DNA of 64,000 nucleotides from Lysobacteraceae bacterium (GCA_003241895.1 QBLY01000008.1:55472-119471); one strand, 5' to 3'; positions 52,468 through 63,000 are shown, counted from the first letter of the stretch. The notes: generated by a model not told the origin, from the letters alone. A program made the numbers and translations.

Positions 52468-54197
52468 GCGACAAGATCAAGAAAACCCTGTCCCTGAAAC
52501 TCAAGGGCAGCGAGTCCGCCACCGCCAAGGTCGAAGAGCGCCTGCACAAGGTGCTGGCCCAGGCCGGCCTGGGTTCGCGCCGCGCGCTTGAAGAGCGCAT
52601 CGCCCAGGGCCTGGTGAAGGTCAACGGCGTGGTGGCGCAGACCGGCCAGTCGGTGAAGGGCGGCGACCGCATCGAGCTCGACGGCAAGGTGTTCGTGGCC
52701 AGCGCGCTGACCGAGCCGGCCAGCGTGCTGCTGTACAACAAACCCGAAGGCGAAGTCACCACGCGCGAAGATCCCGAAGGCCGCCCCACCGTGTTCGAAT
52801 CGCTGCCGCGCCTGAAGGGCGCGCGCTGGATCGCGGTCGGTCGCCTCGACATCAACACCACCGGCCTGCTGCTGCTCACCACCGACGGCGAGCTGGCCAA
52901 CGCGCTGATGCACCCTTCCAGCGGCATCGCCCGCGAATACGTCTGCCGCATCCACGGCGAAGTGCCCGACGCGGTGGTCGAACGCCTGGCCAAGGGCGTG
53001 CAGCTTGACGACGGCCCGGCCAAGTTCGACGAGATCGAGCGCATCGGCAGCTCCGATTCGCACGCCTGGTTCAAGGTGGTGCTGACCGAAGGCCGCAACC
53101 GCGAGGTGCGCCGCCTTTGGGAATCCCAGAACTTCAACGTCAGCCGACTCAAGCGCGTGAAGTACGGCAGCGTGCACCTGCCCCGCCTGCTCAAGCGCGG
53201 CCACTGCGAGGAAATGACCCCGGAAGCGGTGGTGAAGCTGCGCGCGCAGTTCCAGCTTGAGCAAAACGCGCCGGTGCTGACCCTGCAGCCGGTGATCGGC
53301 CAGCGCAAGTCGCGCCCGACCGAAATCCGCATCGGCAAGGACCGCAAGCAGACCTCGTACGTGAACGGTGCGGTGGACGACGAGGCGCGCGAACTGCGCC
53401 GCTTCGACACCTTCCGCGAAGACAAGCCCGGCCGCGGCCGCGGTCGCGGTGCGCCCGGCGCCGGCCGCCCGTATGCCCCCAAGGGCGGCAAGCGCAATCC
53501 GAACGCCCCGGCGGGCGCCGAGCCGCGCGGCCCGCGCAACCCGCGTCCGGGCGGCAAGCCGTTCGGCAAGCCCGGTGCGCCGCGCGACGACAACTTCGGC
53601 AACCGCGCCGACAGCCCGCGCGGCCCGCGTCCGGGTGGCCCGGGGGCCGGCGGCGGCTTCAACAAGCCGCGCGGCCCGCGCGGTGACGCCCAACCCACGC
53701 ACAACGCCAACGCCCACGACAGCAACCCGGCGGCGTTCCGCAGCTGGTACGTGCCCGAGGGCGTGGAAACCGGTTCGAAGGTTGCGCCGCCGCGCGGCGA
53801 TCGCGCCAACAAGCCGTTCACCCCGCGTGCCCCGCAGGGCGAGCGCCCGTTCAACGACCGTGGCCCGCGCCCGCAGGGCGACCGTGGCCCGCGCCCGCCG
53901 CAGGGCGCGCCGCGTCCGTTCAACGAGCGCGGTCCGAAGCCGCAGGGCGACAGCCCCTACGGCCAGCGCGGCCCGCGTGGCCCGAAGCCGCAGGGCGATG
54001 CGCCGTACGGCCACTCCCGCGGTCCGGCCGGTCCCGGCGCACCGCGCGGCCCGAAGCCGCAGGGCGCCGGCCCTTACGCCGGTCCGCGCGGTGGCAAGCC
54101 GGCCGACGGCAACCGCGGCCCGCGCAAGCCGGGCGGCGCCGGCGGTCCGCCGCCGTTCCGCAAGAAGCGCCCCGAGGGCCTGCCGTCCGACGATTGA
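52464..54197 (+). CDS. rluB: 23S rRNA pseudouridine synthase RluB with long disordered tail
   Basis: 577 aa. Modifies 23S rRNA at U2605 (E. coli numbering). S4 domain (25-75, RLHKVLAQAGLGSRRALEERI), catalytic domain with Asp in VGRLDINTTGLLLLTTDGEL, and GRNREVRRLW. Residues about 310-577 are a Gly/Arg/Pro/Gln-rich low-complexity tail with repeated GPRPQGD and GPKPQGD motifs, longer than in E. coli (291 aa total). Such tails can bind RNA. A bidirectional terminator follows. Confidence 0.93.
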   Translation: MSDKIKKTLSLKLKGSESATAKVEERLHKVLAQAGLGSRRALEERIAQGLVKVNGVVAQTGQSVKGGDRIELDGKVFVASALTEPASVLLYNKPEGEVTTREDPEGRPTVFESLPRLKGARWIAVGRLDINTTGLLLLTTDGELANALMHPSSGIAREYVCRIHGEVPDAVVERLAKGVQLDDGPAKFDEIERIGSSDSHAWFKVVLTEGRNREVRRLWESQNFNVSRLKRVKYGSVHLPRLLKRGHCEEMTPEAVVKLRAQFQLEQNAPVLTLQPVIGQRKSRPTEIRIGKDRKQTSYVNGAVDDEARELRRFDTFREDKPGRGRGRGAPGAGRPYAPKGGKRNPNAPAGAEPRGPRNPRPGGKPFGKPGAPRDDNFGNRADSPRGPRPGGPGAGGGFNKPRGPRGDAQPTHNANAHDSNPAAFRSWYVPEGVETGSKVAPPRGDRANKPFTPRAPQGERPFNDRGPRPQGDRGPRPPQGAPRPFNERGPKPQGDSPYGQRGPRGPKPQGDAPYGHSRGPAGPGAPRGPKPQGAGPYAGPRGGKPADGNRGPRKPGGAGGPPPFRKKRPEGLPSDD

Positions 54198-54215
54198 CCT
54201 GGCCGCGGCCTGAAC

Positions 54216-54245
54216 GAAAAAGCCCGCCGTTTGGCGGGCTTTTTC
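54216..54245. terminator. Bidirectional intrinsic terminator
   Basis: A 13-bp perfect stem (GAAAAAGCCCGCC with GGCGGGCTTTTTC) and a GTTT loop. T-runs on both strands serve rluB (plus) and the omega-amidase gene (minus). Confidence 0.93.
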
Positions 54246-54264
54246 ATGGGCGGTCGCAACGCAC

Positions 54265-55062
54265 CTAGAGCAGCTCGAAGCGGTCGGCGTCGAGCTGCGC
54301 GGGGAATCGCTCGCGGTGCGCGGCCAGCGCTTCGGCCGAGAACGTAACGGTCGCCACCCGCACCTGGTCGTCGAGTTCCACCAGCGGCTGGCCGAGGAAA
54401 TCCAGCGCCACGCTGTCGCCGCTGTAGCCGACGCCGTTGCCGTCGGTGCCGACGCGGTTCACGCCGACCACGCAGCTGAGGTTTTCGATGGCGCGTGCGC
54501 GCAGCAGGGTCTGCCAGGCATAGCGGCGCGGGCTGGGCCAGTTGGCGACGAACAGCGCCAGGTCGTAGTCGAAGCGGCCCGGGCTTTCAACGCCGAAGCG
54601 ATTGCGGACGAACACCGGGAAGCGCAGGTCGTAGCAGACCAGGGGGCAGACGCGCCAGCCCTTCAATTCCACCGTGATGCGGTCGCGGCCGGCCGCGTAG
54701 CGCTCGTGCTCACGCGCCATGCGGAACAGGTGGCGCTTGTCGTAGGTATGCAGCTCGCCATCGGGCGTGGCCCACAGCAGGCGGTTGTAAACGCCCTCGC
54801 CGGCGCGGATCTGCACGCTGCCGGTGACCACCGCGCCCAGCGTCGCGGCCTGTTCGCGGATCCAGGCAACGGTCGGGCCATCCATCCCCTCGGCGCTTGC
54901 CAAAGCGTCGTTGCTGAAACCCGAGGTGAAGGTTTCCGGCAGCACCACCAGATCGGTCTGGCCGGCCAGCGGCGCGATCAGCGCGCCATAGCGTTCGCGG
55001 TTGGCGTCCGGGTCGTGCCAGGCGGTTTCGCCCTGTACCAGGCTGACGCGAAGGTCTGGCAT
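54265..55062 (-). CDS. Carbon-nitrogen hydrolase, YafV-type omega-amidase
   Basis: 265 aa. Hydrolyses alpha-ketoglutaramate or ketosuccinamate produced by glutamine transaminases. The nitrilase-family triad is visible: Glu in VVLPETFTSGF, Lys in TYDKRHLFRM and Cys in CPLVCYDLRFPVF. The ATG at 55062 shares one base with the stop of the aminotransferase gene (TGATG), so the two are translationally coupled and likely consecutive steps. This matches the YbdL/YafV pair of other bacteria. Confidence 0.9.
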   Translation of the reverse strand: MPDLRVSLVQGETAWHDPDANRERYGALIAPLAGQTDLVVLPETFTSGFSNDALASAEGMDGPTVAWIREQAATLGAVVTGSVQIRAGEGVYNRLLWATPDGELHTYDKRHLFRMAREHERYAAGRDRITVELKGWRVCPLVCYDLRFPVFVRNRFGVESPGRFDYDLALFVANWPSPRRYAWQTLLRARAIENLSCVVGVNRVGTDGNGVGYSGDSVALDFLGQPLVELDDQVRVATVTFSAEALAAHRERFPAQLDADRFELL

Positions 55063-56210
55063 CAGATTTTCGCCAGCCGCTCGATGGCGGCGTCCAGGGT
55101 GGGCTCGACCTTGGCGAAGCACAGGCGCGCCAGGCGCTGCCCGGCCGGCGGCGCGGCGTAGAACGGCGACAGCGGGATGGCCGCCACGCCCTTCTCGATG
55201 GTCAGCCAGCGGCAGAAGGCGGCATCGTCCAGGTCGCTCACGGCGCAATAGTCCACCAGCTGGAAATAGCCGCCCGGCACGTCCAGCGGCACCAGGCGCG
55301 TGCCCAGCAGCTGCTGGCGGAAGCGGTCGCGCTTGGCCTCGTAGAACGCGCCCAGTCCGTCGTAATGTTCGGGCTCCTGCTCGATCATCGCCGCGAACGC
55401 CCACTGCGCCGGGGCGAAGGTGCAGAAGGTGTTGTATTGGTGCACCTTGCGGAACTCGGCGCTGAGCGCCGGCGGCGCGATGGCGTAGCCGACCTTCCAG
55501 CCCGTGCAGTGGTAGGTCTTGCCGAAGCTCGACACCACGAAGGCGCGTGCGGCGAGCTCGGGATAGCGAAGCACGCTTTCGTGGCGGCGGCCGTCGAAGA
55601 TGATGTGTTCATACACTTCGTCCGACAGCAGCACGATGTCGGTGTCGCGCAGCAGGTCGGACAGCGTGGCCATGTCCTGCGCGGTCATCATCGCGCCCGA
55701 GGGGTTGTGCGGGGAATTGATCATCAGCATGCGCGTGCGCGGGCTGATGGCGTCGCGCACCTTTTGCCAGTCCACCGAGAAATCCGCCGGGTCCAGCGGC
55801 ACGTGCACGGCGATGCCGCCGGCCAGGTCGATGGCCGGCTCGTAGCAGTCGTAGCAGGGGTCGAGCACGATCACTTCCTCGCCGGGCCTGACAACCGCCA
55901 ATATCGCGTCGAGGATGGCTTCGCTGGCGCCGCTGGTGACGGTGACCTCGGCGTCGGCGTCCACGGCGCGGCCGTAGCAGCGCCGGGTCTTGGCGGCGAT
56001 GGCCTGGCGCAGCGCCGGGATGCCGTTGGCCGGGGCGTATTGGTTCTTGCCCTGCGCCATGGCGCGGGCGAGTTCGTCCACCAGCGTTTGCGGCACGGGG
56101 AAGTCGGGGAATCCCTGGCCCAGGTTGACGGCCTGGTGTTCAACCGCCAACTGCGACATCACGGTGAAGATCGTGGTGCCGACCTTCGGGAGCTTGGTCT
56201 GGATCTGCAT
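55062..56210 (-). CDS. PLP-dependent aminotransferase, YbdL/MtnE-like
   Basis: 382 aa. Class I/II aminotransferase, probably methionine/glutamine: keto-acid. The PLP-lysine is in SSFGKTYHCTGWKVGY. The conserved NLGQGFPDFPVP start, INSPHNPSGA and the LARLCFAKVEPTL end fit the YbdL family, which transaminates methionine and its keto acid (KMTB). In methionine salvage this regenerates methionine using glutamine, and the paired omega-amidase pulls the reaction. mtnA in the same window supports such a role. Confidence 0.9.
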   Translation of the reverse strand: MQIQTKLPKVGTTIFTVMSQLAVEHQAVNLGQGFPDFPVPQTLVDELARAMAQGKNQYAPANGIPALRQAIAAKTRRCYGRAVDADAEVTVTSGASEAILDAILAVVRPGEEVIVLDPCYDCYEPAIDLAGGIAVHVPLDPADFSVDWQKVRDAISPRTRMLMINSPHNPSGAMMTAQDMATLSDLLRDTDIVLLSDEVYEHIIFDGRRHESVLRYPELAARAFVVSSFGKTYHCTGWKVGYAIAPPALSAEFRKVHQYNTFCTFAPAQWAFAAMIEQEPEHYDGLGAFYEAKRDRFRQQLLGTRLVPLDVPGGYFQLVDYCAVSDLDDAAFCRWLTIEKGVAAIPLSPFYAAPPAGQRLARLCFAKVEPTLDAAIERLAKI

Positions 56211-56303
56211 GGCCTGCCGGGGTTGCGTTCGCGGCCCCTGATTATGCGGGCATTGCCGTCCGCGCAGGAGGGCCCGGAGGCCCTCCCTGGCGCGAATGCG
56301 TTC

Positions 56304-59300
56304 TCAGAGGCAGTTCTTGCGCTGGGAAAGCATCGCCACCGCGCGATTCTGGGCCCACGCGCCGATGAGCGCGCCACCGAAGGTGGTGTCCACCGACATG
56401 TTGGTCACGTTGTTGGTGCCCAGAGTGCGGGTGCCGGTGCCGGCGGGGGTGCCTATCAGGCCCACCTGCGCGGCCAGCGGGGAAAAACCCGAGAACCACT
56501 GCAGGTTGAAGCTGTTGCCGCCGGCAACGAAGTTCTTCTGGCCATAGAGCCAGCGCGGGAAGCCCTGCCCGTCGTAAACGTAGGGAATGAACACTTCCTG
56601 CGGATTGGCCCCGCCGGTGGCCAGGTAGGTATAGCCAAAGCCTGCCAGGCTGGGCGAATACCAGTGCCCGCTGACGTCGAGGTTCTGGGCGTTGAGCGTC
56701 GGGCAGTTGCCGCCGCCCACGCGCACCATCGTCTCGAAGCCGCTCTTGCCGTCGAGGTTGAAGTTGAGCGTCATCGCCTGCGCGCCGGTGGCCGTGATGA
56801 TCACGTCGCCCACGTCCACCGCCTGCGTGGCCGCGCCGTCCCAGGTCACGCGGAACAGTTCCGCCTTCCAGATGCCGGCCGCCGTGGGCGCGGCCCCCTG
56901 CGAGTAGTACCAGGTGGGCGTGCTGTCCTCGAGGTAGGTGTACCAGACGGTCACCCACTGGTCGGGGGCACCCTGCGGACCGGCGAAGTCCACGAAGATG
57001 CCGTGGCCGTCGCGCGCCAGATTCACGTACTGGCCTGACAGGAAGGCCGGGGGCGCGCCCTGCGCGGTTACGGTGGCGGTGACATTGGCCGCCAGCGTGA
57101 CGGCGGTCGGGTTCACCGGCACCACGTACCAGCGGCCCGGCGCCAGGTTGGCGCCCGACACCGTCAGGGTTTCGTTGCCGCCGGCCGTGGCCGCGCGCAG
57201 CGCCGCATTGTTGTCCCAGGCCGGCGCAACCGCGATCTCGGGACCGATGGGTGACGCCACGCGCGCCACGTAAAGGTCAAGGTTGCCCGAGCTGCCCGTG
57301 GTGGTGAATTGCACTGATGTGGCGTGCGGAGGCACGTCGAAGTAGAGGCGCGGGTGGCTGGTGCCGGCCGGCAGCGTCACGGCGCGCGGCGCACCGTTGG
57401 CCAGCGCGAAGGGTTCGAAGCTGGCCCCGCTGCGGGTCAGGCGCACCGGCACTTCCATGGCCGTGTTGCCCGCCGTGGGCTGGATCAGCAGGTAGCCCAC
57501 GCGCACGGCGCCGGCAACCATGGACGGATCGTCGTGGATCATCCGTACCTGGAACGCTTCGCCGGGTGCGGTGCGCCCCGGGCCGGTCGCGACCAGGTTG
57601 CTGCCGGGCATGGCCTGCAGCGGCAGCACGAAGGATTCGAGCGTGGCGGTGATGGCGGCGCCACTCTGGTTCTGCAGGGCGATCCAATACTGCGCCGGGG
57701 CAGCCGAACTCAGGACTTCGAACTGGCACACCTCGGTGGCATAGGACGAGGGTGAAGCGCAGACCTGTTCGTTGGCATCGGGCTGGGAATCGCCGTCAGT
57801 GTCGCGGCCCACGGCCAACTGCAGGCCGTCCGTGGCGGCGACCGAGCTGGCGCGCAGCCGGTACTTCACCGCAGGCTGGCCCGACGGAGTAGCCGGCACC
57901 ATCACCAGGCGCAGCTGGGTGGCCGATGCCGCGATGGCCTGGCTGGTGGCCACCGGCGCCACCAGCGGCGTGGCGACGAAACGCGCGCTGGGCAGGGCCA
58001 CCACGTCGCTGACAGCCACGTCGAATGCGTCGCGCTCGCGCGACACGGTGCGCGTGATGCCGGACAGCGCGTCCTGCGCGGCCTGGGTCGCGAACGGCGA
58101 AACAAAGACCGACACCGGCAGCACCAGGTTCGGACGGCCATCGCCTGAAGTGTTGGTCAGGTTGACGCGACCGTGCACCCACTTGCCCACCAGCGCCGGG
58201 GAATCGACGTTGGCCGTGAACACCACCGCCTGCCCGCCCGCGCTGGTCGTGATGGAGTTCAGGTTGTGCGACAGCTGCGCTCCAGGCGCGTCCATCACGG
58301 TGCTGATGCTGTAGTTGGCGGCGCCTGCGCCCGGCATCAGCTTGAAGGTCCGGGTGATCGCGCAGCTGCGATAGCAGGCGCCGTGGGCAAGCGTGGGCAG
58401 GTTCAGTCCGTCCGCGCCGCCGGTGTAGGGGCTTACTACCGGCAGGGCGAATGCGCCCGGCGCCACGTCCAGGTACACGCCCGCCCTCACCGCCTTGGCC
58501 ACGTCCACCATGCCCGCGCCCTGCGCATGCGGCGTGGTGGCCGCGCCACCCTCGGTAATCGAGCTGCGGGCGGTGAGCATCAGCGCCGACACAACCGCGC
58601 TGGCGTTGATGGTGGGGTTGACCGAAAGCACCAGCGCCGCGGCGCCGGCCACGTGCGGCGTGGCCGTGGACGTGCCGCTGAAGGTGGCCACGCTGACGGG
58701 ATCACCCGCCGTGCGGCCGGCGGCGATGATCGAAACGCCAGGCGCCGTAATGTCGGGCTTGGTCACGCCCAGCGGGACCACGGGGCCGCGGCCGCTGAAG
58801 GCGTCCAGCCGATCGCCCGCGCCGCCGCGGTCGTGGGTGGCCGCCGCCACGCCCATCACCCAGGGCGAATTGGCCGGCGTGCCGTGCGTGCCCGGCGACG
58901 GGCCTTCGTCACCGGCCGCCACGGCCACCACGATGCCTGCCTCGCGCGCGGCCAGGAAAGCTTCGCTGTCATCGTTGATGGTGCCGCCCACGGCCAGCCA
59001 CGGGTCCACCGGCGGACCGCCGATGGAATAGTTGATGACGTCCACGCCGTCCGCCACGGCCTGGTTGATCGAGGCCACCAGCGCGCTGCCGTCGCAGACC
59101 GTGCCCGGGCAGGCCTTGTACATGATGAGGTTGGCGCGCGGCGCCACGCCGCTGTAGGTCACCGCCGTGCGGACGAAGGCATTGCCCACCGCGGTGCTGG
59201 CGATATGGGTGCCGTGGCCGTCGGTGTCCACCGGGTCGGTGGTGTTGCCGATGGCGCTGGTGGTGAAATCCCACAGCCCGATCAGTTTGGTGTTGCAGGC

Positions 59301-59954
59301 CGCCGGCGTGCCGACGCAGTAGCCGCGCAAACCGCCCAGCGGATTGCTGATGCCCGTGCCCGCGAAAGCCGAATGCGCGCGGTTGATGCCGCTGTCGATG
59401 ACGCCGACCACGACGCCTTCGCCGCGGTTGGCCACGCCGGTGGCGGTGCCGTTCCAGACCAGGTCGGCCTTGATCCACTGCGGGCCGCGGTCGGTCTGCA
59501 GGAAGCGCTTGAAGTCAGGCGACACGCTGCGCACGCCTGGCATGCGGGCCAGCTGGCCGGCCTCGGCCGCCGTCAACGACACCGCCATGCCGTTCATGGC
59601 GTGGGTATAGGTGAACTGAGGCTGCAGCGGGCGCCCCAAGCGTCGGGACGCCTCAGCCAGGCGCGCGGTGCGCAACTCGTCCAGGTAGGCAACGTAGGCC
59701 TTGGCCTCGACGCTTCGCGACTGGTACTTGCGGGCGCCGGTGGCCACGGCGCTGGTGGCTGCCAGGCGCGGCCGCCGTTTGTCGCTGGCGTCGAAACCGC
59801 GAAAACGCGCGGCGGCAGGCTCGTCGAACGCCACCAGGTAGGTGGCCCTGGGCGATACGCTCGCCGCCGTGTCAACGCGGGGCGCCGCCTGCGGATCGCT
59901 GGCGCACATGAAAAGGCCGATCATGACGGCCAGCATCAGGGGAGCAGCGCGCAT
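56304..59954 (-). CDS. Secreted S8 subtilisin-like protease, paralogue 1 (oxyanion Asp)
   Basis: 1216 aa. Signal peptide (about 1-24), an I9-type propeptide (35-155, YLVAFDEPAAARFRGF), an S8 domain (160-520) with Asp187, His247 and Ser429 (FSGTSTATPHVAGAAA), then beta-rich modules. These include a PPC-like domain (LYFDVPPHATSVQFTTTG) and a C-terminal domain repeated in both paralogues (GQYVNLARDGHGIFVDFAG, HWYSPSLAGFGYTY). The oxyanion-hole Asn is replaced by Asp349 (AAGDEG). An AGGAATT ribosome binding site precedes the ATG. It sits downstream of and parallel to a close paralogue. Confidence 0.92.
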   Translation of the reverse strand: MRAAPLMLAVMIGLFMCASDPQAAPRVDTAASVSPRATYLVAFDEPAAARFRGFDASDKRRPRLAATSAVATGARKYQSRSVEAKAYVAYLDELRTARLAEASRRLGRPLQPQFTYTHAMNGMAVSLTAAEAGQLARMPGVRSVSPDFKRFLQTDRGPQWIKADLVWNGTATGVANRGEGVVVGVIDSGINRAHSAFAGTGISNPLGGLRGYCVGTPAACNTKLIGLWDFTTSAIGNTTDPVDTDGHGTHIASTAVGNAFVRTAVTYSGVAPRANLIMYKACPGTVCDGSALVASINQAVADGVDVINYSIGGPPVDPWLAVGGTINDDSEAFLAAREAGIVVAVAAGDEGPSPGTHGTPANSPWVMGVAAATHDRGGAGDRLDAFSGRGPVVPLGVTKPDITAPGVSIIAAGRTAGDPVSVATFSGTSTATPHVAGAAALVLSVNPTINASAVVSALMLTARSSITEGGAATTPHAQGAGMVDVAKAVRAGVYLDVAPGAFALPVVSPYTGGADGLNLPTLAHGACYRSCAITRTFKLMPGAGAANYSISTVMDAPGAQLSHNLNSITTSAGGQAVVFTANVDSPALVGKWVHGRVNLTNTSGDGRPNLVLPVSVFVSPFATQAAQDALSGITRTVSRERDAFDVAVSDVVALPSARFVATPLVAPVATSQAIAASATQLRLVMVPATPSGQPAVKYRLRASSVAATDGLQLAVGRDTDGDSQPDANEQVCASPSSYATEVCQFEVLSSAAPAQYWIALQNQSGAAITATLESFVLPLQAMPGSNLVATGPGRTAPGEAFQVRMIHDDPSMVAGAVRVGYLLIQPTAGNTAMEVPVRLTRSGASFEPFALANGAPRAVTLPAGTSHPRLYFDVPPHATSVQFTTTGSSGNLDLYVARVASPIGPEIAVAPAWDNNAALRAATAGGNETLTVSGANLAPGRWYVVPVNPTAVTLAANVTATVTAQGAPPAFLSGQYVNLARDGHGIFVDFAGPQGAPDQWVTVWYTYLEDSTPTWYYSQGAAPTAAGIWKAELFRVTWDGAATQAVDVGDVIITATGAQAMTLNFNLDGKSGFETMVRVGGGNCPTLNAQNLDVSGHWYSPSLAGFGYTYLATGGANPQEVFIPYVYDGQGFPRWLYGQKNFVAGGNSFNLQWFSGFSPLAAQVGLIGTPAGTGTRTLGTNNVTNMSVDTTFGGALIGAWAQNRAVAMLSQRKNCL

Positions 59955-59993
59955 GATCAATTCCTGGCTGAGGGGGTTCGAAGGAGACGCCCG

Positions 59994-60022
59994 ATTCTTA
60001 CGCAGCGGCCGCTGAATGACAA
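59994..60022 (-). promoter_or_regulatory. Promoter of S8 protease paralogue 1
   Basis: Minus-strand TTGTCA (60017-60022), 17-base spacer and AAGAAT (59994-59999), about 40 bases upstream of the ATG. The boxes and their flanks (TTGTCATTC and TGCGTAAGAATCG) match the promoter of paralogue 2. Confidence 0.75.
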
Positions 60023-60045
60023 CGACGGCAGGACTGGCCGGAACC

Positions 60046-60071
60046 AAAAAAAAGGGGCCCCGAAGGGCCCC
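60046..60071 (-). terminator. Intrinsic terminator of S8 protease paralogue 2
   Basis: On the minus strand a 7-bp stem GGGGCCC/GGGCCCC with a TTCG loop is followed by eight T residues, 19 bases after the paralogue 2 stop. It separates the two protease genes transcriptionally. Confidence 0.88.
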
Positions 60072-60090
60072 TCATACGACGGGTTGCGGG

Positions 60091-63000
60091 TTACTGGCAG
60101 TTCTTGCGCTGCGACAGCTCGCTTACGGCGCGGTTCTGCGTCCACGTGCCGGAAAGGGCACCGCCAAAGTTGCTGTTCACCGACATGGTTGTGATGTTGT
60201 TGGTGGCGAGCACGCGAGTGGCGGTACCGGCGGCGGTGCCCGTCAGGTTCACGCGGGGTGCCAGCGGCGAGAAGCCCGAGAACCACTGCACGTTGAAGGT
60301 ATTGATGGCGGCGTCGAAGGCCTTCTGGCCGTACAGCCAGCGCGGGAAACCCTTCCCGTCATAGACGTACGGCAGCAGGACTTCCTGCGGGTTGGCGCCA
60401 CCGGTGGCCAGGTACGTGTAGCCGAAGCCTGCCAGGCTGGGCGAGTACCAGTGCCCGCTGACGTCCAGGTTCTGCGCGTTGAACTGCGGGCAACTGCCGC
60501 CGCCGGCGCGCGCCATGTTCTCGAATCCGCTCTTGCCGTCGAGGTTGAAGTTGAACGTCATCGACTGGGTGCCGGTCTCGGTGATGATCACGTCGCCCAC
60601 GTCCACCGCGTGGGTCGACGCACCGTCCCAGACCACCCGGAACAGCTCGGCCTTCCAGATGCCCGAAGCCGTCGGCGCCGCGCCCTGCGAGTAGTACCAG
60701 GTGGGGGTGTTGTCCTCGAGGTAGGTGTACCAGACGGTCACCCACTGGTCGGGGGCGCCCTGCGGGCCGGCGAAGTCCACGAAGATCCCGTGGCCGTCGC
60801 GCGCCACGTTCACGTACTGGCCCGACAGGAAGCCCGGACGGGCGCCCTGCGCGGTAACGGTGGCGGTGACCGTGGCGCTGGCCTGGCCGCCGCTGTTGTT
60901 GACCGGGACCACGTACCAGCGGCCCGGCTGCAGGTTGGCGCCGGAAACGGTGAGGCTTTCGTTGCCCGAGGCGCCGAATGCCCGGTAAACCGGATTGTTG
61001 GCGTCGGCCGGGGCTGCGGCGATGGTGGGGCCGGTCGGCGACGCCACGCGCGCCACGTAGAAGTCCACGTTGCCGGTGCTGCCGCTGGTGCTGAACTGCA
61101 CCGAGGTGGCATGCGGCGGCACGTCGAAGTACAGGCGTTCATGCTTGGTGGCGTTGGGCAGGGTGACCGCGCGGCCGATGCCGTTGGCCAGCGCGAACGG
61201 CTCGAAGCTGGCGCCGGTGCGGGTGAGCGTGATCGGCACCAGCACGGTGGAGTTTTCGCCCGGGCCGGACTTGATGAACAGGTAGCCGAAACGCTGCGCC
61301 CCGCTGACCATGCTCGGGTCGTCGTAGGCCACGCGGATCTTGAACGCCGCGTTTTCGGCGACAGCGCCCGGGCCGGTGGCCACCAGGGTCGGCGAGTCCA
61401 CCGCCTGCAGCGGCACCGCCACGCTGTCCACGCGCACGTTGGTGCCCGGGCCGGAGTAGTTCTGCACCATCACCCAGTACTGGATGGGCGACGGCTCGCT
61501 GAAGAGCGTCAGTTCGCACAGCTCGTCGGAACCGGAAGAGCGGGAGTTGCACTGTTCCTCGCCGGCGCTGGGCAGGCCATTGCCGTTGAAGTCGCGGCCC
61601 ACGAAAAGATCGATGTCGGCCGCCGGCGCCGCGGTGCTGACGCGGATGCGGTACCTCACCGGCTGGCCGCCGCCGGGCGTGGCCGGCACGGTCAGCAGGC
61701 GGATGTAGTTGCCGTTGACGTTGTCGTAGATTTCGTTGGGCGTGGCGTCAACCACGATGGTCTCCACGGTGCTGGTCGGGGTGACCAGGCCGGTGGTGGC
61801 GAAACGCGCGCTCGGCAACGGCACCAGGCCCGACACGTCCAGGTCGAAGAAATCACGTTCACGGCTGACCGTGCGGGTCACCGCAGTCAGCGCGTTGGCG
61901 GCGGCTTCGTTCGAGAACGGCGTAGCAAAGATTGCCAGCGGCAGCTTCAGGTTCGGGCGGCCGTCGCCGGCGTTGTTCACCAGTGTCACCGAGCCATAGA
62001 TCCACTGGCCTGCCGCCGCAGGGGAATCGACGTTGATGGTGAAGTTGATCGCCTGGCCGGCGGCACTGCTGTTGAACGAAGTGACGCTGGGCGTAACCGT
62101 GGTGCCTGCCGGCACCGACACCTGCACGGTGTAGTTGGCGCCCACGGGCGAGCCCGGCATCTGCTTGAAGCTGCGGGTGATCACGCAGCTGCGGAAGCAG
62201 GCGCCATGCCCGATGGTGGGCAGGTTGATGTTCTGCGCGCCGCCGGTATACGGGTTGGAACGCGGCGCGTTGAAGCCATTCGCCGGCACATCCAGGTACA
62301 GCCCGGCCTTGACCGCGAGCGAAACATCCAGCGAACCGGCGCCGGATTCGTGCGGATTGGTCGCCAGGTTGGCTTCGGTGATCGACGCGCGTGCGGTGAG
62401 CGTCAGCGCCGAAATGATTTCATCGGGACCCAGGGCCGGATTGGCTGACGCCAGCAGGGCCGCCGCGCCCGCCACGTGCGGAGCCGACATCGAGGTGCCG
62501 CTGAGCACTCTCGTGCTGCTGGGGCCGCTGATGCCGGCGGCAATGATGCCCACGCCCGGCGCCGTGATGTCGGGCTTGATGATGCCCAGCGCAATCACTG
62601 GGCCGCGGCCGCTGAAGCTGGCCAGGCGGTCGCCGGTGCCATTGCCGTCGTGGGTGCCGGCGGCGACCGACATCACCCAGGGGGCGTTGGACGGATTGCC
62701 CACGGTGCCTTCCAGCGGACCGTCGTTGCCCGCCGAAACGGCGATCACGATGCCGGCCTCGCGCGCTGCCAGGAAGGCTTCGGAGTCGTCGGTGCCGCCC
62801 ACGCCAACAGCCTGCCAGGGATCTTCCGGGCCGCTGCCGATCGAGTAGTTGATGACGTCCACGCCGTCCACGACGGCCTGGTTGATGGACGCGATCAGGG
62901 CGCTGCCGGTGCAGGTGCGGCCCGGACAGCCCTTGTACGCGATGACGTTGGCGCGCGGCGCCACGCCGCTGTAGATACTGAACGCCGCACCGGCAGCCGT

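Noticed and set aside
53380..54197. Antisense frames to the rluB tail as separate proteins
   Set aside because: Same low-complexity composition read backwards; no start signals.
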